NCBI RefSeq assembly: GCF_015221875.1
Contig: NZ_JACYGY010000001.1
Coordinates: 558,001-622,000, forward strand
Origin: Dyadobacter subterraneus
Lineage (GTDB): Bacteria > Bacteroidota > Bacteroidia > Cytophagales > Spirosomataceae
DNA: 64,000 nucleotides
Direction: 5' to 3'
Shown: positions 26,913 to 35,815 of the stretch, piece after piece
How the letters are laid out: the number at the start of each line of letters is the position of its first letter
Numbering within the stretch: the first letter of the stretch is position 1
Made by a program: the position numbers and the translations under genes
Notes under the pieces: generated by a model
Seen by the model: the letters and a program-made list of their open reading frames with translations, nothing else
Databases searched by the model: none
What the model was told of the DNA's origin: nothing

Positions 26913-27683
26913 TCAAAGTCTGTCTATCAGCATTCCGCCATCTACGCCGATAACCTGACCGGTAGAGTAGGGGAAATCGCCTCTTGTGAGCGATGCTACG
27001 GCTTTTCCTACGTCATCTGGCGTTCCCCAGCGTGGTTGCAGCGCCATTCCATTCTCAAAAAGTCCATTATATTTCTCCTGAACTTTGGCGGTCATGTCGG
27101 TTGCAATTACACCTGGACGAATTTCAAAAACCGGAATATTATATTCTGCCATACGAACAGCAAAAAGTGCGCTGGTCATAGCCAGACCGGCTTTTGAAAC
27201 ACAATATTCTCCACGGTTTGTTGATACCACAGTGGCGGAAATTGATGTGACAAAAATGATGGTTGCTTCAAATACATGATTATTCTGCTTAGCATGAGCC
27301 ATTTTTTTTGCAACACTTTGGGTGAAAAAAAATGGTCCTTCCAGATTGGTTGTTAATACTTCCTGATAATTTTCAGGAGTCGTTTCAAGCAAATCCATTC
27401 TAACCCGCGGCGCAATTCCTGCATTATTGACCAGCAAATTTATTGGTCCAAAAAACTCGTAAGCCTTGGCGATGATTTTCTCACGGTCTTCCGCAATCGC
27501 AATACTTCCCTGACAATAAAGTACTTCTGCACCGAGCTGGCGAAGTTCTTCCAATGCTTCTGCTGCATTTTCTTCGTCACGAACGCCGTTAATGGCAAGA
27601 TTGAACCCTTCTTTTGCCAGCGATTTAGCAATTCCGAAACCAATTCCGCGACTTCCTCCGGTTATAAGTGCTGTCTTTTTCAT
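26913..27683 (-). CDS. SDR-family oxidoreductase (3-ketoacyl-ACP-reductase-like sugar dehydrogenase)
   Basis: A 256-residue classical short-chain dehydrogenase. The cofactor motif TGGSRGIG is at 8-15, NNAGIAP at about 87-93, and the catalytic Ser and YxxxK are in TSISATVVSTNRGEYCVSKA (Tyr and Lys at about 158-162). The closing IGVDGGMLIDRL is typical. Annotation pipelines name this group 3-ketoacyl-ACP reductase, but in a cluster with Gfo/Idh/MocA, GH88 and sugar isomerase genes it more likely oxidises or reduces a sugar or sugar-acid intermediate with NAD(P). It is 30 bp after the Gfo/Idh/MocA gene and likely cotranscribed. Confidence 0.87.
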   Translation of the reverse strand: MKKTALITGGSRGIGFGIAKSLAKEGFNLAINGVRDEENAAEALEELRQLGAEVLYCQGSIAIAEDREKIIAKAYEFFGPINLLVNNAGIAPRVRMDLLETTPENYQEVLTTNLEGPFFFTQSVAKKMAHAKQNNHVFEATIIFVTSISATVVSTNRGEYCVSKAGLAMTSALFAVRMAEYNIPVFEIRPGVIATDMTAKVQEKYNGLFENGMALQPRWGTPDDVGKAVASLTRGDFPYSTGQVIGVDGGMLIDRL

Positions 27684-27713
27684 AAAATATCGGGTTGGAT
27701 TATGAACAGACTT

Positions 27714-28859
27714 TTATAATTCGTCAATGGTAACCCATTGACGCTTTTCCCAGCTTTCTATTCCTTTTTCGGCTAGTTGAACACCACGTGCTCCGGCTTT
27801 AAGATTCCATGGGAACGGCGTATCTTTTACAACATGTTTTAAAAATAATTCCCACTGCGCTTTAAAGGCATTATCAAAATTTTCCTGCTCCGGTACTTTT
27901 GACCAGCCATCGAAAAATGGAATTGGCTGAGCTATATCCGGGTTCCAGACAGGTTTTGGCGTGTTTCCGTAATGTTGGGTATAACATTCACGCAAGCCAG
28001 CCACAGCAGAACCTTTTGTTCCGTCAACCTGCAAAGTCAGCAAATCATCCCGACGAACACGAACTGTCCATGAAGAATTGAACTGGGCGATGACATCACC
28101 TTCCAACTCAAAAGTCGCGTAACATGCGTCATCGGCTGTGCATGTATAGGGTTTGCCATTTTCATCAATTCTTTCAGGAATATGTGTTGCTCCCAAACAT
28201 GATACTGCTTTTACTTTTCCAAAAAGATTATCAAGCACATAGCGCCAGTGGCAAAGCATATCGACAATAATTCCGCCGTCATCTTCTTTTCTATAATTCC
28301 ATGAAGGGCGTTGGGCTGGAATGGAATGTCCTTCAAAAACCCAGTATCCAAATTCCCCGCGAACAGAAAGTATTTTTCCGAAGAAATCATTTTCCATCAG
28401 CCGTTTCAATTTCAACATACCCGGAAGCCACAGTTTGTCCTGAACCACACCGTTTTTAAGTCCTGCTGCGGTAGCGAGATCGTAAAGTTCAAGTGCTTCT
28501 TCCGTTGTGGTACCCGTTGGTTTTTCGCAATAAATATGTTTCCCGGCCAGAATGGCTTTTTTCACCGCCGGCGCTCTGCGACCTGTTACCTGTGCGTCAA
28601 AATAAATCTGAAAATGAGGATTAGCCAGAACAGAATCCAGATCAGTCGTGAATTTTGTGATGCCAGATTGTTTGCCCAAAGCTTCCAGTTTCGCTTTATT
28701 TCTCCCAACCAGAATCGGGTCCGGCATAATGATTTCGTCTGCCGAGATTTTTACACCACCTTGTTCAATGATGGCTACAATGGAGCGAAGTAAATGCTGG
28801 TTGGTTCCCATGCGGCCCGTTACGCCGTTCATGATAATGCCGATCGTATGAGTAATCAT
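27714..28859 (-). CDS. Gfo/Idh/MocA-family oxidoreductase (cytoplasmic)
   Basis: A 381-residue protein without a signal. The N-terminal NAD-binding segment IGIIMNGVTGRMGTNQHLLR departs from strict GxGxxG, resembling a GxxGxxG loop; KHIYCEKPTGTTTEEALELY (about 128-147) is the family's EKP motif, and DGGIIVDMLCHWRYVLDNLF the substrate-site region. The C-terminal domain spans about 150-381. It presumably oxidises or isomerises a sugar or sugar acid released by the GH88 enzyme. The open neighbours on both sides of the same strand imply an operon. Confidence 0.88.
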   Translation of the reverse strand: MITHTIGIIMNGVTGRMGTNQHLLRSIVAIIEQGGVKISADEIIMPDPILVGRNKAKLEALGKQSGITKFTTDLDSVLANPHFQIYFDAQVTGRRAPAVKKAILAGKHIYCEKPTGTTTEEALELYDLATAAGLKNGVVQDKLWLPGMLKLKRLMENDFFGKILSVRGEFGYWVFEGHSIPAQRPSWNYRKEDDGGIIVDMLCHWRYVLDNLFGKVKAVSCLGATHIPERIDENGKPYTCTADDACYATFELEGDVIAQFNSSWTVRVRRDDLLTLQVDGTKGSAVAGLRECYTQHYGNTPKPVWNPDIAQPIPFFDGWSKVPEQENFDNAFKAQWELFLKHVVKDTPFPWNLKAGARGVQLAEKGIESWEKRQWVTIDEL

Positions 28860-28933
28860 CTTTTTAGGTTTTGGCGTTTAGTTATTAGCTTTTAGCTTGT
28901 TGATAATTGATATTTTGAGGCTTGTTTAATTTT

Positions 28934-29749
28934 CTATACGTTTTGAATAAAAGCCTCTGTGACTTCTTTCAGGAAAATATTCTGGTCTTTTGCCCAGTGG
29001 ATATTTGAGAATATTTCAACTTCACAAAATCCCTTGAAACCGGCTGCTTCCACCCAGCTTCTTATTTTTTTTAGGTCGATACAACCTTCGCCCATTAATC
29101 CACGATCATTCAAAAGATCGATTGTATTTACTTTCCAATCGCAAACATGGTAAGCGAAAAGATTTCCATTCGCCCCACAGCGGGCTATTTCTTTTTCCAG
29201 TTGCGGATCCCACCACAAATGATAAACATCCACCGCAACGCCAACATAATCTGACTTGAAATACTCAGCCATATCATTTGCTTGGGCTAATGTGTTAATT
29301 GCGGAACGGTCTGCGGCATACATCGGATGCAGCGGTTCAATGGCCAGTTTTACATTCAGTTTTTCCGCCAATGGTAAAATCGCTTCAATCCCTTCACGTA
29401 TCTGATTTCTGGAAATATCAAGCGACTGATCTGGTGAAGCTCCACAAACCAGAACGATCATAGGAGCACCCAAAGCGGCAGCTTCTTCAAGCAGTTTTTT
29501 ATTATGTTCAATCGCTTGCGCCCGTCCTGCACTATTTGTATGAGGGAAAAATCCGCCGCGAACATAAGAAACAATTTCAAGCCCGGCTGCACGAATTATT
29601 TCGCCGGCACGCCTCGGACCAATTCCTTCGGTAGCATTCTGCCAGACACTAATACCTTTAACTCCTGCTACCGCATATTTCTCAACAGCCTCCGAAAGTG
29701 CCCAGGGCTTTGTCGTAATGGTATGAATGCAACAGCGATCGAGAGTCAT
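28934..29749 (-). CDS. Sugar phosphate isomerase/epimerase family protein (AP endonuclease 2 TIM barrel)
   Basis: A 271-residue xylose-isomerase-like TIM barrel. Conserved metal-site segments are LAIEPLHPMY (about 135-144; Glu), VAVDVYHLWWDPQLEKEI (Asp and His), FAYHVCDWK (His) and GFCEVEIFS (Glu), the usual set of divalent-cation ligands in this family. It probably interconverts keto and aldo (or epimeric) sugars of the pathway served by its neighbours. No signal peptide is seen. It lies 74 bp upstream of the Gfo/Idh/MocA start and is transcribed with it. Confidence 0.87.
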   Translation of the reverse strand: MTLDRCCIHTITTKPWALSEAVEKYAVAGVKGISVWQNATEGIGPRRAGEIIRAAGLEIVSYVRGGFFPHTNSAGRAQAIEHNKKLLEEAAALGAPMIVLVCGASPDQSLDISRNQIREGIEAILPLAEKLNVKLAIEPLHPMYAADRSAINTLAQANDMAEYFKSDYVGVAVDVYHLWWDPQLEKEIARCGANGNLFAYHVCDWKVNTIDLLNDRGLMGEGCIDLKKIRSWVEAAGFKGFCEVEIFSNIHWAKDQNIFLKEVTEAFIQNV

Positions 29750-29918
29750 CTTTTAAATGGTTAATTGTTAATGGTTAAGGGTTAATGTTGGGTTGGTTGA
29801 ATTTAGAGTTTTGTAAAACAGTTGGATAGACTGCTGATGATTTTAATAAAATAGGTTTAAGCGTAACGCCTCAAATGCCATCATTAACCATTAATCCTTA
29901 ATAATTAACAATTAGAAA

Positions 29919-31310
29919 TTAACCCTTAACAATTACAGAATTGAGATAATTGTAGTATGGCAATCCGTTATTTATCCGATGCAGATAAAGCGCTACTTCC
30001 CTTGCGTGGTAATCACCCCACATACTGGATTCTCCGTTTGGTACCTTTTGTCCATCCGGAATATTATCCCAGCCATTTGGACGGTGATAAACAGAATGAA
30101 GAATAAGACCCTGATGCGTTGGATCTGATGAAAGATATGGTTCGTCGAAAAGTGTGTTGATCGTAGTTAATCCGGCCTGCCAGTATTTATTTCCTTCTTC
30201 GGACAGATTTTTATCATTCAAATATTTTCCCAATCTCAACAATCCCTGCGCGCCGATGGCTGCCGCTGAGCTGTCAATCGGTTCAAAATCATTGTATGGG
30301 TCAGATTTTTTGCTGGTGTAATCTCCTAATTTGTAAAGCTGAGGAGCTCCGGTATCCCAGTATGGAATGCCATCGGATGCAGTATGTTTTATGTAGAAAT
30401 CGCAGGTAGCTTTCGCGGCTTTGAGATAAATGTTTTCAATATTTTCCCGTCCACCGATCTGTTCCAGTTCTACATCTGAGAAAAAAGAAAGTGATTCCAA
30501 TTGTTCGGCAAAACCGGTCATCGCCCAGGCCAGTCCTCGTGTCCAGGTTGTAAAGCCGGAAAATCCCTGCTGCGAATTTGGACAACGGAAATTTCCATCG
30601 CTGGTATTAAATACACTTTCATGCGCCGTTCTGCCCCAAAGATCATAGCTGTCGCGACCTTCACCATAATAAACAGAATATTTTGCAGTAGCCAGGGAAT
30701 GAAAAGTGCCTCTTTCCAGAAGACTTGTTTTTACATCATTTTCACCCATCAGACTATGCCCCAATAAATGGGAAACCATCAAGGCGCGGACGGAGCGGAT
30801 GGTATCAACAAATAAGGAATGCGGACCGTTGAAAGAATGAATATATCCCTGGCCGTCTTTGGTATTTGTCCAGCGTTTTGCCTGAACTGCACCGGAAACT
30901 TTTAGCGCCAGTTCATAAAAATCCCGCTCCCATTTATTTTCTTCAATCCGGCCTTCGTTCATTAAACGAAGTAAATTCCCGTAAGTACTAACATTATTAA
31001 ATCCATGGTCATGCACACCAAAATGGCTGACATGAGAAGCCATATAATCAACCGTATTTTTTCTGGCTCTTTCTAAAAAAGATTCGTCGCCGGTAACATC
31101 AAATTGTAAAACTTCAGCTCCGTATTGAAAACCTTGCGTCCATTCAGTCCAGCCGCGGGTTGTATATTTCCCGTTAACCGTAAAAACCGGCGAGCCTTTG
31201 GAGGTATCGTATTCTTTTGAAATAAGATTAATTTTTTCCGATGAAAGTTGCCACAACCTATTAATTTTTGGTTGAAGCGAAGCTGCGGACAGGTCGTTAC
31301 GAATCTCCAT
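29919..31310 (-). CDS. GH88-family unsaturated glucuronyl hydrolase-like enzyme
   Basis: A 463-residue (alpha/alpha)6-barrel hydrolase. HDHGFNN puts the first catalytic Asp at about 101 and LFVDTIRSVRAL the second at about 169, the pair that in unsaturated glucuronyl hydrolase hydrates the 4,5-double bond. IDSSAAAIGAQGLLRLGKYL and WTRGLAWAMTGFAE are strong GH88 signatures. No signal peptide is seen, so it acts in the cytoplasm on imported, lyase-made unsaturated di- or oligosaccharides. It comes first in the gene cluster, directly downstream (90 bp) of the AraC gene. Confidence 0.9.
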   Translation of the reverse strand: MEIRNDLSAASLQPKINRLWQLSSEKINLISKEYDTSKGSPVFTVNGKYTTRGWTEWTQGFQYGAEVLQFDVTGDESFLERARKNTVDYMASHVSHFGVHDHGFNNVSTYGNLLRLMNEGRIEENKWERDFYELALKVSGAVQAKRWTNTKDGQGYIHSFNGPHSLFVDTIRSVRALMVSHLLGHSLMGENDVKTSLLERGTFHSLATAKYSVYYGEGRDSYDLWGRTAHESVFNTSDGNFRCPNSQQGFSGFTTWTRGLAWAMTGFAEQLESLSFFSDVELEQIGGRENIENIYLKAAKATCDFYIKHTASDGIPYWDTGAPQLYKLGDYTSKKSDPYNDFEPIDSSAAAIGAQGLLRLGKYLNDKNLSEEGNKYWQAGLTTINTLFDEPYLSSDPTHQGLILHSVYHRPNGWDNIPDGQKVPNGESSMWGDYHAREVALYLHRINNGLPYYNYLNSVIVKG

Positions 31311-31400
31311 GCGTTAATATCAAAAGTATTATTTAGCCTTTTTATTTTAGGATAATACAAAGATATATTTTCAATGAAGTGTTGACAAGGTACATTTCTG

Positions 31401-32318
31401 TTAATAAATGGTACTTTTCCGAACATGGTCGCGGTACTCGTTTGGCGTCAATCCGGATTTACGTTTAAATATCCGGCCAAAATAGGAGGGATCGTCAATA
31501 TGAATATGGTAAGCGATTTCTTTACTGCTCAGATTTGTAAATACAAGCAGGCGTTTTGCTTCCAATAAAAGTTTATCCAGAATATATTCCTGTGTTTGTA
31601 TGCCAAGAAACCGTTTCACAGTTTTGCTCAAATAATCCGGAGACACTTTCAGGATGTTTGCATACTGCTGCACTTCATGAATTTCCAGAAAGTTTTTTTC
31701 AACCAGTTCCTGAAAACGACCGACGATTTCGGGAACAGACGAGGCAGAAGTTTCATAAGATCTTATTCCTTTCTGACTTATGATGGCACATTTTTGAAGT
31801 AGCAGACCAAGATATTGTCCAAGCATGTTTTGATCCGGCTCGTTTCCTAAATGATCTTCAACCATATTTTCCAGAATGTTGTGAAAATAATGGCGTTCCA
31901 TTTCTGATAATCGTAAAATAGGCTGTCTTTTTCCCGATTGAAAAAAGTGAAACTTGGAAAGTGAAGTGGCAGATGGATTGTAAAAGGTGTAAAAATCTTC
32001 TGAAAAAGCGACGATAAAACCTTGGCAAGGAGCTGAAAAAGTCAAAAGATGGACTTGTCCGGGTGTTAAAAAATGCATTCCGGTTCCCTGCATGGTGTAG
32101 GAATGAAAATCAATTTCATGAAATCCCTGTCCTTCTTCGATGAACAAAATTTCATAATAGGTGTGCCGATGCGGGGTATCTGTTGGCAATGGAGTTATGG
32201 GTAGTGTTTCAGGTATTTCCGTTGAAGTTCCATTACTGTTTTTAAACCGGTAAATTTTCAGTGCCGGAACCGGACTTAGTGATTTTGGAAGTGAATGAAC
32301 AGGGATGTTATCAAACAT
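31401..32318 (-). CDS. AraC-family transcriptional regulator of the glycoside cluster
   Basis: A 305-residue protein: an N-terminal cupin-type sugar-sensing domain (about 45-140; PHRHTYYEILFIEEGQGFHE is the signature strand pair) and a C-terminal double HTH (about 205-300; VSPDYLSKTVKRFLGIQTQE and SYFGRIFKRKSGLTPNEYRD). It faces the same way as the GH88-to-MFS run and is the first gene, so it probably activates the run in response to the released sugar. The spacing of 90 bp to GH88 leaves room for an operator. The effector is unknown. Confidence 0.9.
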   Translation of the reverse strand: MFDNIPVHSLPKSLSPVPALKIYRFKNSNGTSTEIPETLPITPLPTDTPHRHTYYEILFIEEGQGFHEIDFHSYTMQGTGMHFLTPGQVHLLTFSAPCQGFIVAFSEDFYTFYNPSATSLSKFHFFQSGKRQPILRLSEMERHYFHNILENMVEDHLGNEPDQNMLGQYLGLLLQKCAIISQKGIRSYETSASSVPEIVGRFQELVEKNFLEIHEVQQYANILKVSPDYLSKTVKRFLGIQTQEYILDKLLLEAKRLLVFTNLSSKEIAYHIHIDDPSYFGRIFKRKSGLTPNEYRDHVRKSTIY

Positions 32319-32325
32319 GAAAGCA

Positions 32326-32883
32326 CTATTTAGATTTTCTTAACCTTCCTATTCTTTTGAAAAGCCAAAGTATCAGCAGAACTACCAACGCCAAAGCAAC
32401 GATCGGCAGAAAAACGGCGAGACCTGACAAACTGAACGAAGCAATATTTTCAGCCGTGGACACGACCGGGTTGCCAAAGCCGGCTGTTGTTTTTGACGAA
32501 AATAAGCGCAGCAGACCCGTACCAGCCTGAACCAAACCAGCAGTGCCGCCACCCAGAATAATTCCTAAGCCCCAATGCAGTACCGGATTATCAATTTGAA
32601 TAAAAGAAGTCGAAAGTAAAATTCCGGCAAGAACGGCAGCCGGGGTGGCGATGGTATCCAGTAAATTGTCAATGAAAGGAACATAGTAACCACTAATTTC
32701 TGCAATAGTTGCTGTCAATAAAACAAAAAATGCCGGCCAGGTGGCCATCCATGCAAAGCCTTCACCCGGCGTTATCCATCCACACAGCGTAGCAATATTA
32801 GCGACCAGCATCGGTAGAAATACACGAAAACCGCTGCTGGCGCTCAGGCCCACTCCAAGACAAATACTTAGAAAAATTTCCAT
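32326..32883 (-). CDS. DUF4126 membrane protein
   Basis: A 185-residue protein with five or six hydrophobic segments. ICLGVGLSASSGFRVFLPML at the N-terminus, then VANIATLCGW, and the DTIATPAAVLAGILLSTSFI and GTAGLVQAGTGLLRLFSSKT blocks are the DUF4126 signature. The function is not established; an integral inner-membrane protein is the only firm prediction. Its stop lies 7 bp past the AraC ATG, and the ATG at 32883 leaves 160 bp to the divergent ABC transporter gene. Confidence 0.82.
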   Translation of the reverse strand: MEIFLSICLGVGLSASSGFRVFLPMLVANIATLCGWITPGEGFAWMATWPAFFVLLTATIAEISGYYVPFIDNLLDTIATPAAVLAGILLSTSFIQIDNPVLHWGLGIILGGGTAGLVQAGTGLLRLFSSKTTAGFGNPVVSTAENIASFSLSGLAVFLPIVALALVVLLILWLFKRIGRLRKSK

Positions 32884-33043
32884 GGCCTGATCGTTTGGAT
32901 GAAGAATTCAGAAAAGCGGCAGTCAAGAAAGTTAGACAAAAAAATGAATTCTTCGTTTCTTTGGTGACGAATTTTACTTTTTCATTGTTGATGGTAAGAT
33001 ATGTGACAGTGAACAACAAATAAGAACCAACAACCACCAGTTT

Positions 33044-34813
33044 GTGAATCAGGAAACCAAAAGCGGCCAGATATTCGATCTGCCAACTCTTAAACGTTTA
33101 TATACATTCGTTAGGCCTTACCAGAAGCAGTTTTATTTGCTGATCGTGATCATTATGGTCAACGCGGTATTGGCTCCGTTAACACCACTTTTGATAAAAT
33201 ATACCATTGATAAACCGATTGCCGAGGGGAATTATAATCAGCTGGCGATTATGCTGGGTGTTATGGTTTTGGTCTTAATTGTGCAGGGCGTTGTCCAGTT
33301 TTGGAATACCTATATGTCAGGCTGGCTTGGGCAATATATTATCCGTGATATCCGCGTTCAATTGTATGAAAAAATTATTGGACTGCGGTTGAAATTTTTT
33401 GATAATACACCAATCGGTCGTTTAGTAACGCGTACAATTTCTGATGTAGAAACGCTTTCTAATGTATTCAGTGATGGTATGGCGGCTATTGCAGGCGATA
33501 TTTTGCAGCTGACATTGATCATTGCCGTTATGTTTTATACCGACTGGAAATTGTCAATCATCAGCCTTTCGATGATTCCGTTAATGCTTTTTTGTACCTA
33601 TGTTTTCAAAGAAAAAATTAAGGATGCTTTTAACGAAGTACGTGCTGCTGTTTCTAACCTGAATTCATTTGTTCAGGAGCATATTACCGGAATGAGTATC
33701 GTTCAGATTTTTAGCAGTGAAGATATTGAATATGAGAAGTTTCAGGAAATTAACAAGATTCACAGAGACGCTAATATCCGGTCAATTTTATATTACTCAG
33801 TTTATTATCCGGTTGCCGACGTAATTTCTGCGGCGGGTACGGGGCTTGTAGTTTGGTATGGTTCGAAACAGATTTTAAATGCGGAAGTTACTTTCGGTAC
33901 CGTTACTGCATTTGTCATGTTTATCAACCTGTTTTTCCGTCCGATCCGTCAATTGGCCGACCGTTTTAATACGTTACAAATGGGAATTGTAAGTACCGAC
34001 AGGATTTTGAAACTGCTTGATAGTGATGAATATACCTCAAATGAAGGCACTTATGTACCGGAAGTAATCAAAGGCGAGGTAGAATTTAAAGATGTCTGGT
34101 TTGCCTATAATGACGAAGATTATGTTTTGAAAAATATCAATTTCAAGGTACGTGAAGGAGAAACAATCGCTTTTGTAGGAGCGACCGGTGCCGGAAAATC
34201 TTCGATTATAAATTTATTAAGCCGTTTTTACGATATCAATAAAGGACAGATTTTTGTCGATGGCGTTGAGGTTCATGAATATGAATTGAATGCTTTACGG
34301 AAAAATATTGGTGTCGTTTTGCAGGATGTTTTTCTATTCTCCGATACCATTGAAAACAATATCCGTTTAGGTGATTTTACAATTACGCATGAAAAGATTG
34401 TAGAAGCAGCAAAACTGGTTGGTGTTCATGATTTTATTGAAAGACTTCCGGGCGGTTATACTTACAATGTGATGGAGCGAGGAGCAACCTTATCCGTTGG
34501 TCAGCGACAGTTAATTTCCTTTGTTCGTGCGATGGTCCACAATCCTAAAATCATTGTTCTGGATGAGGCCACGTCTTCTGTGGATAGCGAAACGGAAGAA
34601 CTGATCCAGAAAGCAATTGAGAAATTAATGGTAGGCCGTACAGCCATCGTTATCGCTCACAGACTTTCAACCATTCAGGAAGCAAACAAGATTATTGTTG
34701 TCGATAAAGGTGAGATTATGGAAGAAGGCACGCATGAGCAATTGCTTGAAAAAGAGGCATTTTATGCGAATTTGTACCGGATGCAGTATAAGGAGGTTTT
34801 AAAGATTGGGTAG
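33044..34813 (+). CDS. MsbA-type ABC exporter (fused permease and ATPase)
   Basis: A 589-residue half-transporter. Six membrane helices (about 28-320) carry the ABC type-1 exporter fold, followed by the ATPase: Walker A GATGAGKSS (379-387), Q-loop VVLQDVFLFSD, signature LSVGQRQ, Walker B IIVLDEATSSVD and switch His in IAHRLST. The GTG at 33044 is the first usable start (MNQETKSGQ). The homodimer flips lipids or lipid-linked or small hydrophobic molecules outward; this general exporter is distinct from peptidase-containing peptide exporters. It is not obviously linked to the peptide island downstream. Confidence 0.93.
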   Translation: MNQETKSGQIFDLPTLKRLYTFVRPYQKQFYLLIVIIMVNAVLAPLTPLLIKYTIDKPIAEGNYNQLAIMLGVMVLVLIVQGVVQFWNTYMSGWLGQYIIRDIRVQLYEKIIGLRLKFFDNTPIGRLVTRTISDVETLSNVFSDGMAAIAGDILQLTLIIAVMFYTDWKLSIISLSMIPLMLFCTYVFKEKIKDAFNEVRAAVSNLNSFVQEHITGMSIVQIFSSEDIEYEKFQEINKIHRDANIRSILYYSVYYPVADVISAAGTGLVVWYGSKQILNAEVTFGTVTAFVMFINLFFRPIRQLADRFNTLQMGIVSTDRILKLLDSDEYTSNEGTYVPEVIKGEVEFKDVWFAYNDEDYVLKNINFKVREGETIAFVGATGAGKSSIINLLSRFYDINKGQIFVDGVEVHEYELNALRKNIGVVLQDVFLFSDTIENNIRLGDFTITHEKIVEAAKLVGVHDFIERLPGGYTYNVMERGATLSVGQRQLISFVRAMVHNPKIIVLDEATSSVDSETEELIQKAIEKLMVGRTAIVIAHRLSTIQEANKIIVVDKGEIMEEGTHEQLLEKEAFYANLYRMQYKEVLKIG

Positions 34814-34838
34814 AAAATATTTCTTGAATATTAAAGTT

Positions 34839-34884
34839 AACAGACCAGCTTGTTCTCAATGTAGAATAAGTTGGTCTGTTGTTT
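34839..34884 (+). terminator. Terminator hairpin after the ABC exporter gene
   Basis: AACAGACCAGCTT pairs with AAGTTGGTCTGTT (34839-34851 and 34868-34880, one G-U) around a 16-nt loop, then GTTT. The T-run is weak. Confidence 0.55.
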
Positions 34885-35010
34885 ACGAGGTATTTTAATC
34901 GAAGTTTGAATAAAGTTTGTGAGTTTGAGTTTTGTAGGTAAAATTGCTTCTACATATCAACGTTGTGAAGTACTAGAGGTGATTTTTTATATCTAAACTT
35001 TACATCAACA

Positions 35011-35373
35011 ATGGAAAAAGTATTACCCCGATCCTTGTCGGTATACCCGACTGTCCATTTTCTTTCCAGAAAAGAACGAGAAGTTCTCGTGCTCGTCGCC
35101 ATGGGAATGACTTTAAAAGAGATTTCTATCAAGCTGGACGTTCTTCCCAAAAGTATTGACAATTACAAAGACCGGATTACTAAAAAATTGGGTGTGAACG
35201 GATATGGCGCACTGGGCCATTTTGCTTTCGAGAACAAAGCTTTGCTCCTTGAACTAGGGGTTTTCCTCTTTCCAAAGCCGGTAGTTGAAATTTCAAAAGT
35301 CAGGACCTTGCCGTTTAAAGAAATGGAAAATACTGCGGGAGGCGGTAACCGGACTGTAAAATACCGTTTCTGA
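35011..35373 (+). CDS. Small LuxR/GerE-type HTH regulator
   Basis: A 120-residue protein that is almost entirely a GerE/LuxR DNA-binding domain: LSRKEREVLVLVAMGMTLKE then ISIKLDVLPKSIDNYKDRIT and KKLGVNGYGALGHFA (about 18-75). No receiver or sensor domain precedes it. The C-terminal tail (about 80-120) is Phe/Pro- and Gly-rich and unrecognised. It stands 69 bp before the double-glycine peptide gene, so a role in controlling the peptide island is likely. In Bacteroidota, such stand-alone HTH proteins are common neighbours of bacteriocin-type genes. Confidence 0.8.
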   Translation: MEKVLPRSLSVYPTVHFLSRKEREVLVLVAMGMTLKEISIKLDVLPKSIDNYKDRITKKLGVNGYGALGHFAFENKALLLELGVFLFPKPVVEISKVRTLPFKEMENTAGGGNRTVKYRF

Positions 35374-35442
35374 TGGCAGATATGAACATTCTCTATCCTG
35401 TTTTTTAAAATCAATTAAATCTCCAATCTCTTTATTACAGCC

Positions 35443-35634
35443 ATGAAAAAGTTGCCGAAAGATCTAATGACTGAAATCACTGGTGGTGCTTGCAAAGGTG
35501 CAATCATACAATTGGGAAGAGCATTTATGCTAACCGGAATACTGTCCGGATGGGTAGCCCAGGTATTTTTTATGCCTTTTGATTTCTGTCAGTTCAGGTC
35601 TGATAAGCCAATTTCACCTCAAAAATTGAGGTGA
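35443..35634 (+). CDS. Double-glycine leader peptide (bacteriocin-like precursor)
   Basis: A 63-residue precursor. The leader MKKLPKDLMTEITGG (1-15) has the class II/double-glycine pattern (hydrophobics at -12, -7 and -4, acidic at -5, GG at -2/-1) for cleavage by peptidase-containing ABC exporters. The mature part would be 48 residues, with Cys17 and a second Cys near residue 51 that could pair, a hydrophobic stretch (IIQLGRAFMLTGILSGWVAQ, then VFFMPF) and a charged tail. The last codons overlap the terminator stem at 35610-35639, so the tail may not be original. No complete exporter is encoded nearby. Confidence 0.7.
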   Translation: MKKLPKDLMTEITGGACKGAIIQLGRAFMLTGILSGWVAQVFFMPFDFCQFRSDKPISPQKLR

Positions 35635-35650
35635 AATTTCTTTTGTTTTT
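35610..35650 (+). terminator. Terminator overlapping the end of the peptide gene
   Basis: AATTTCACCTCA pairs with TGAGGTGAAATT around AAAAT, followed by TCTTTTGTTTTT. The left stem and loop are inside the last eight codons of the peptide gene and the TGA stop is in the right stem. Confidence 0.75.
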
Positions 35651-35674
35651 CAAGAAAAATTTGTAATATATTTG
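35642..35674 (+). promoter_or_regulatory. Bacteroidota-type promoter of the downstream island genes
   Basis: TTTG (35642-35645), 21-bp spacer, TATATTTG (35667-35674; exact TAnnTTTG). A perfect 12-bp palindrome TGTTACGTAACA follows at 35689-35700, near the expected transcription start, and could bind a regulator. Confidence 0.5.
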
Positions 35675-35763
35675 TTTTGTCATGACAATGTTACGTAACA
35701 TAGGCGGAAACCCAAACCGCGTGGGAAGTGATTTGGGGCGAGTTTTATTTTTAATTTATTAAA

Positions 35764-35805
35764 ATGAAAAAGCTAAATTATTTACAGATGTCGCTAAGTT
35801 CGTAA
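35764..35805 (+). CDS. Very short leader-like peptide ORF (13 codons)
   Basis: MKKLNYLQMSLSS is preceded by an A-rich start context and resembles the first part of the double-glycine leader of the peptide 320 bp upstream (MKKLxxxxM). It stops before any GG. It may be the stump of a second peptide precursor, a translated leader, or chance. Confidence 0.35.
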   Translation: MKKLNYLQMSLSS

Positions 35806-35815
35806 TATACTATTT

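Noticed and set aside
33044..34813. MsbA-type ABC gene as the exporter of the double-glycine peptide
   Set aside because: It lacks the N-terminal C39 peptidase domain needed to cleave such leaders and has its own terminator.
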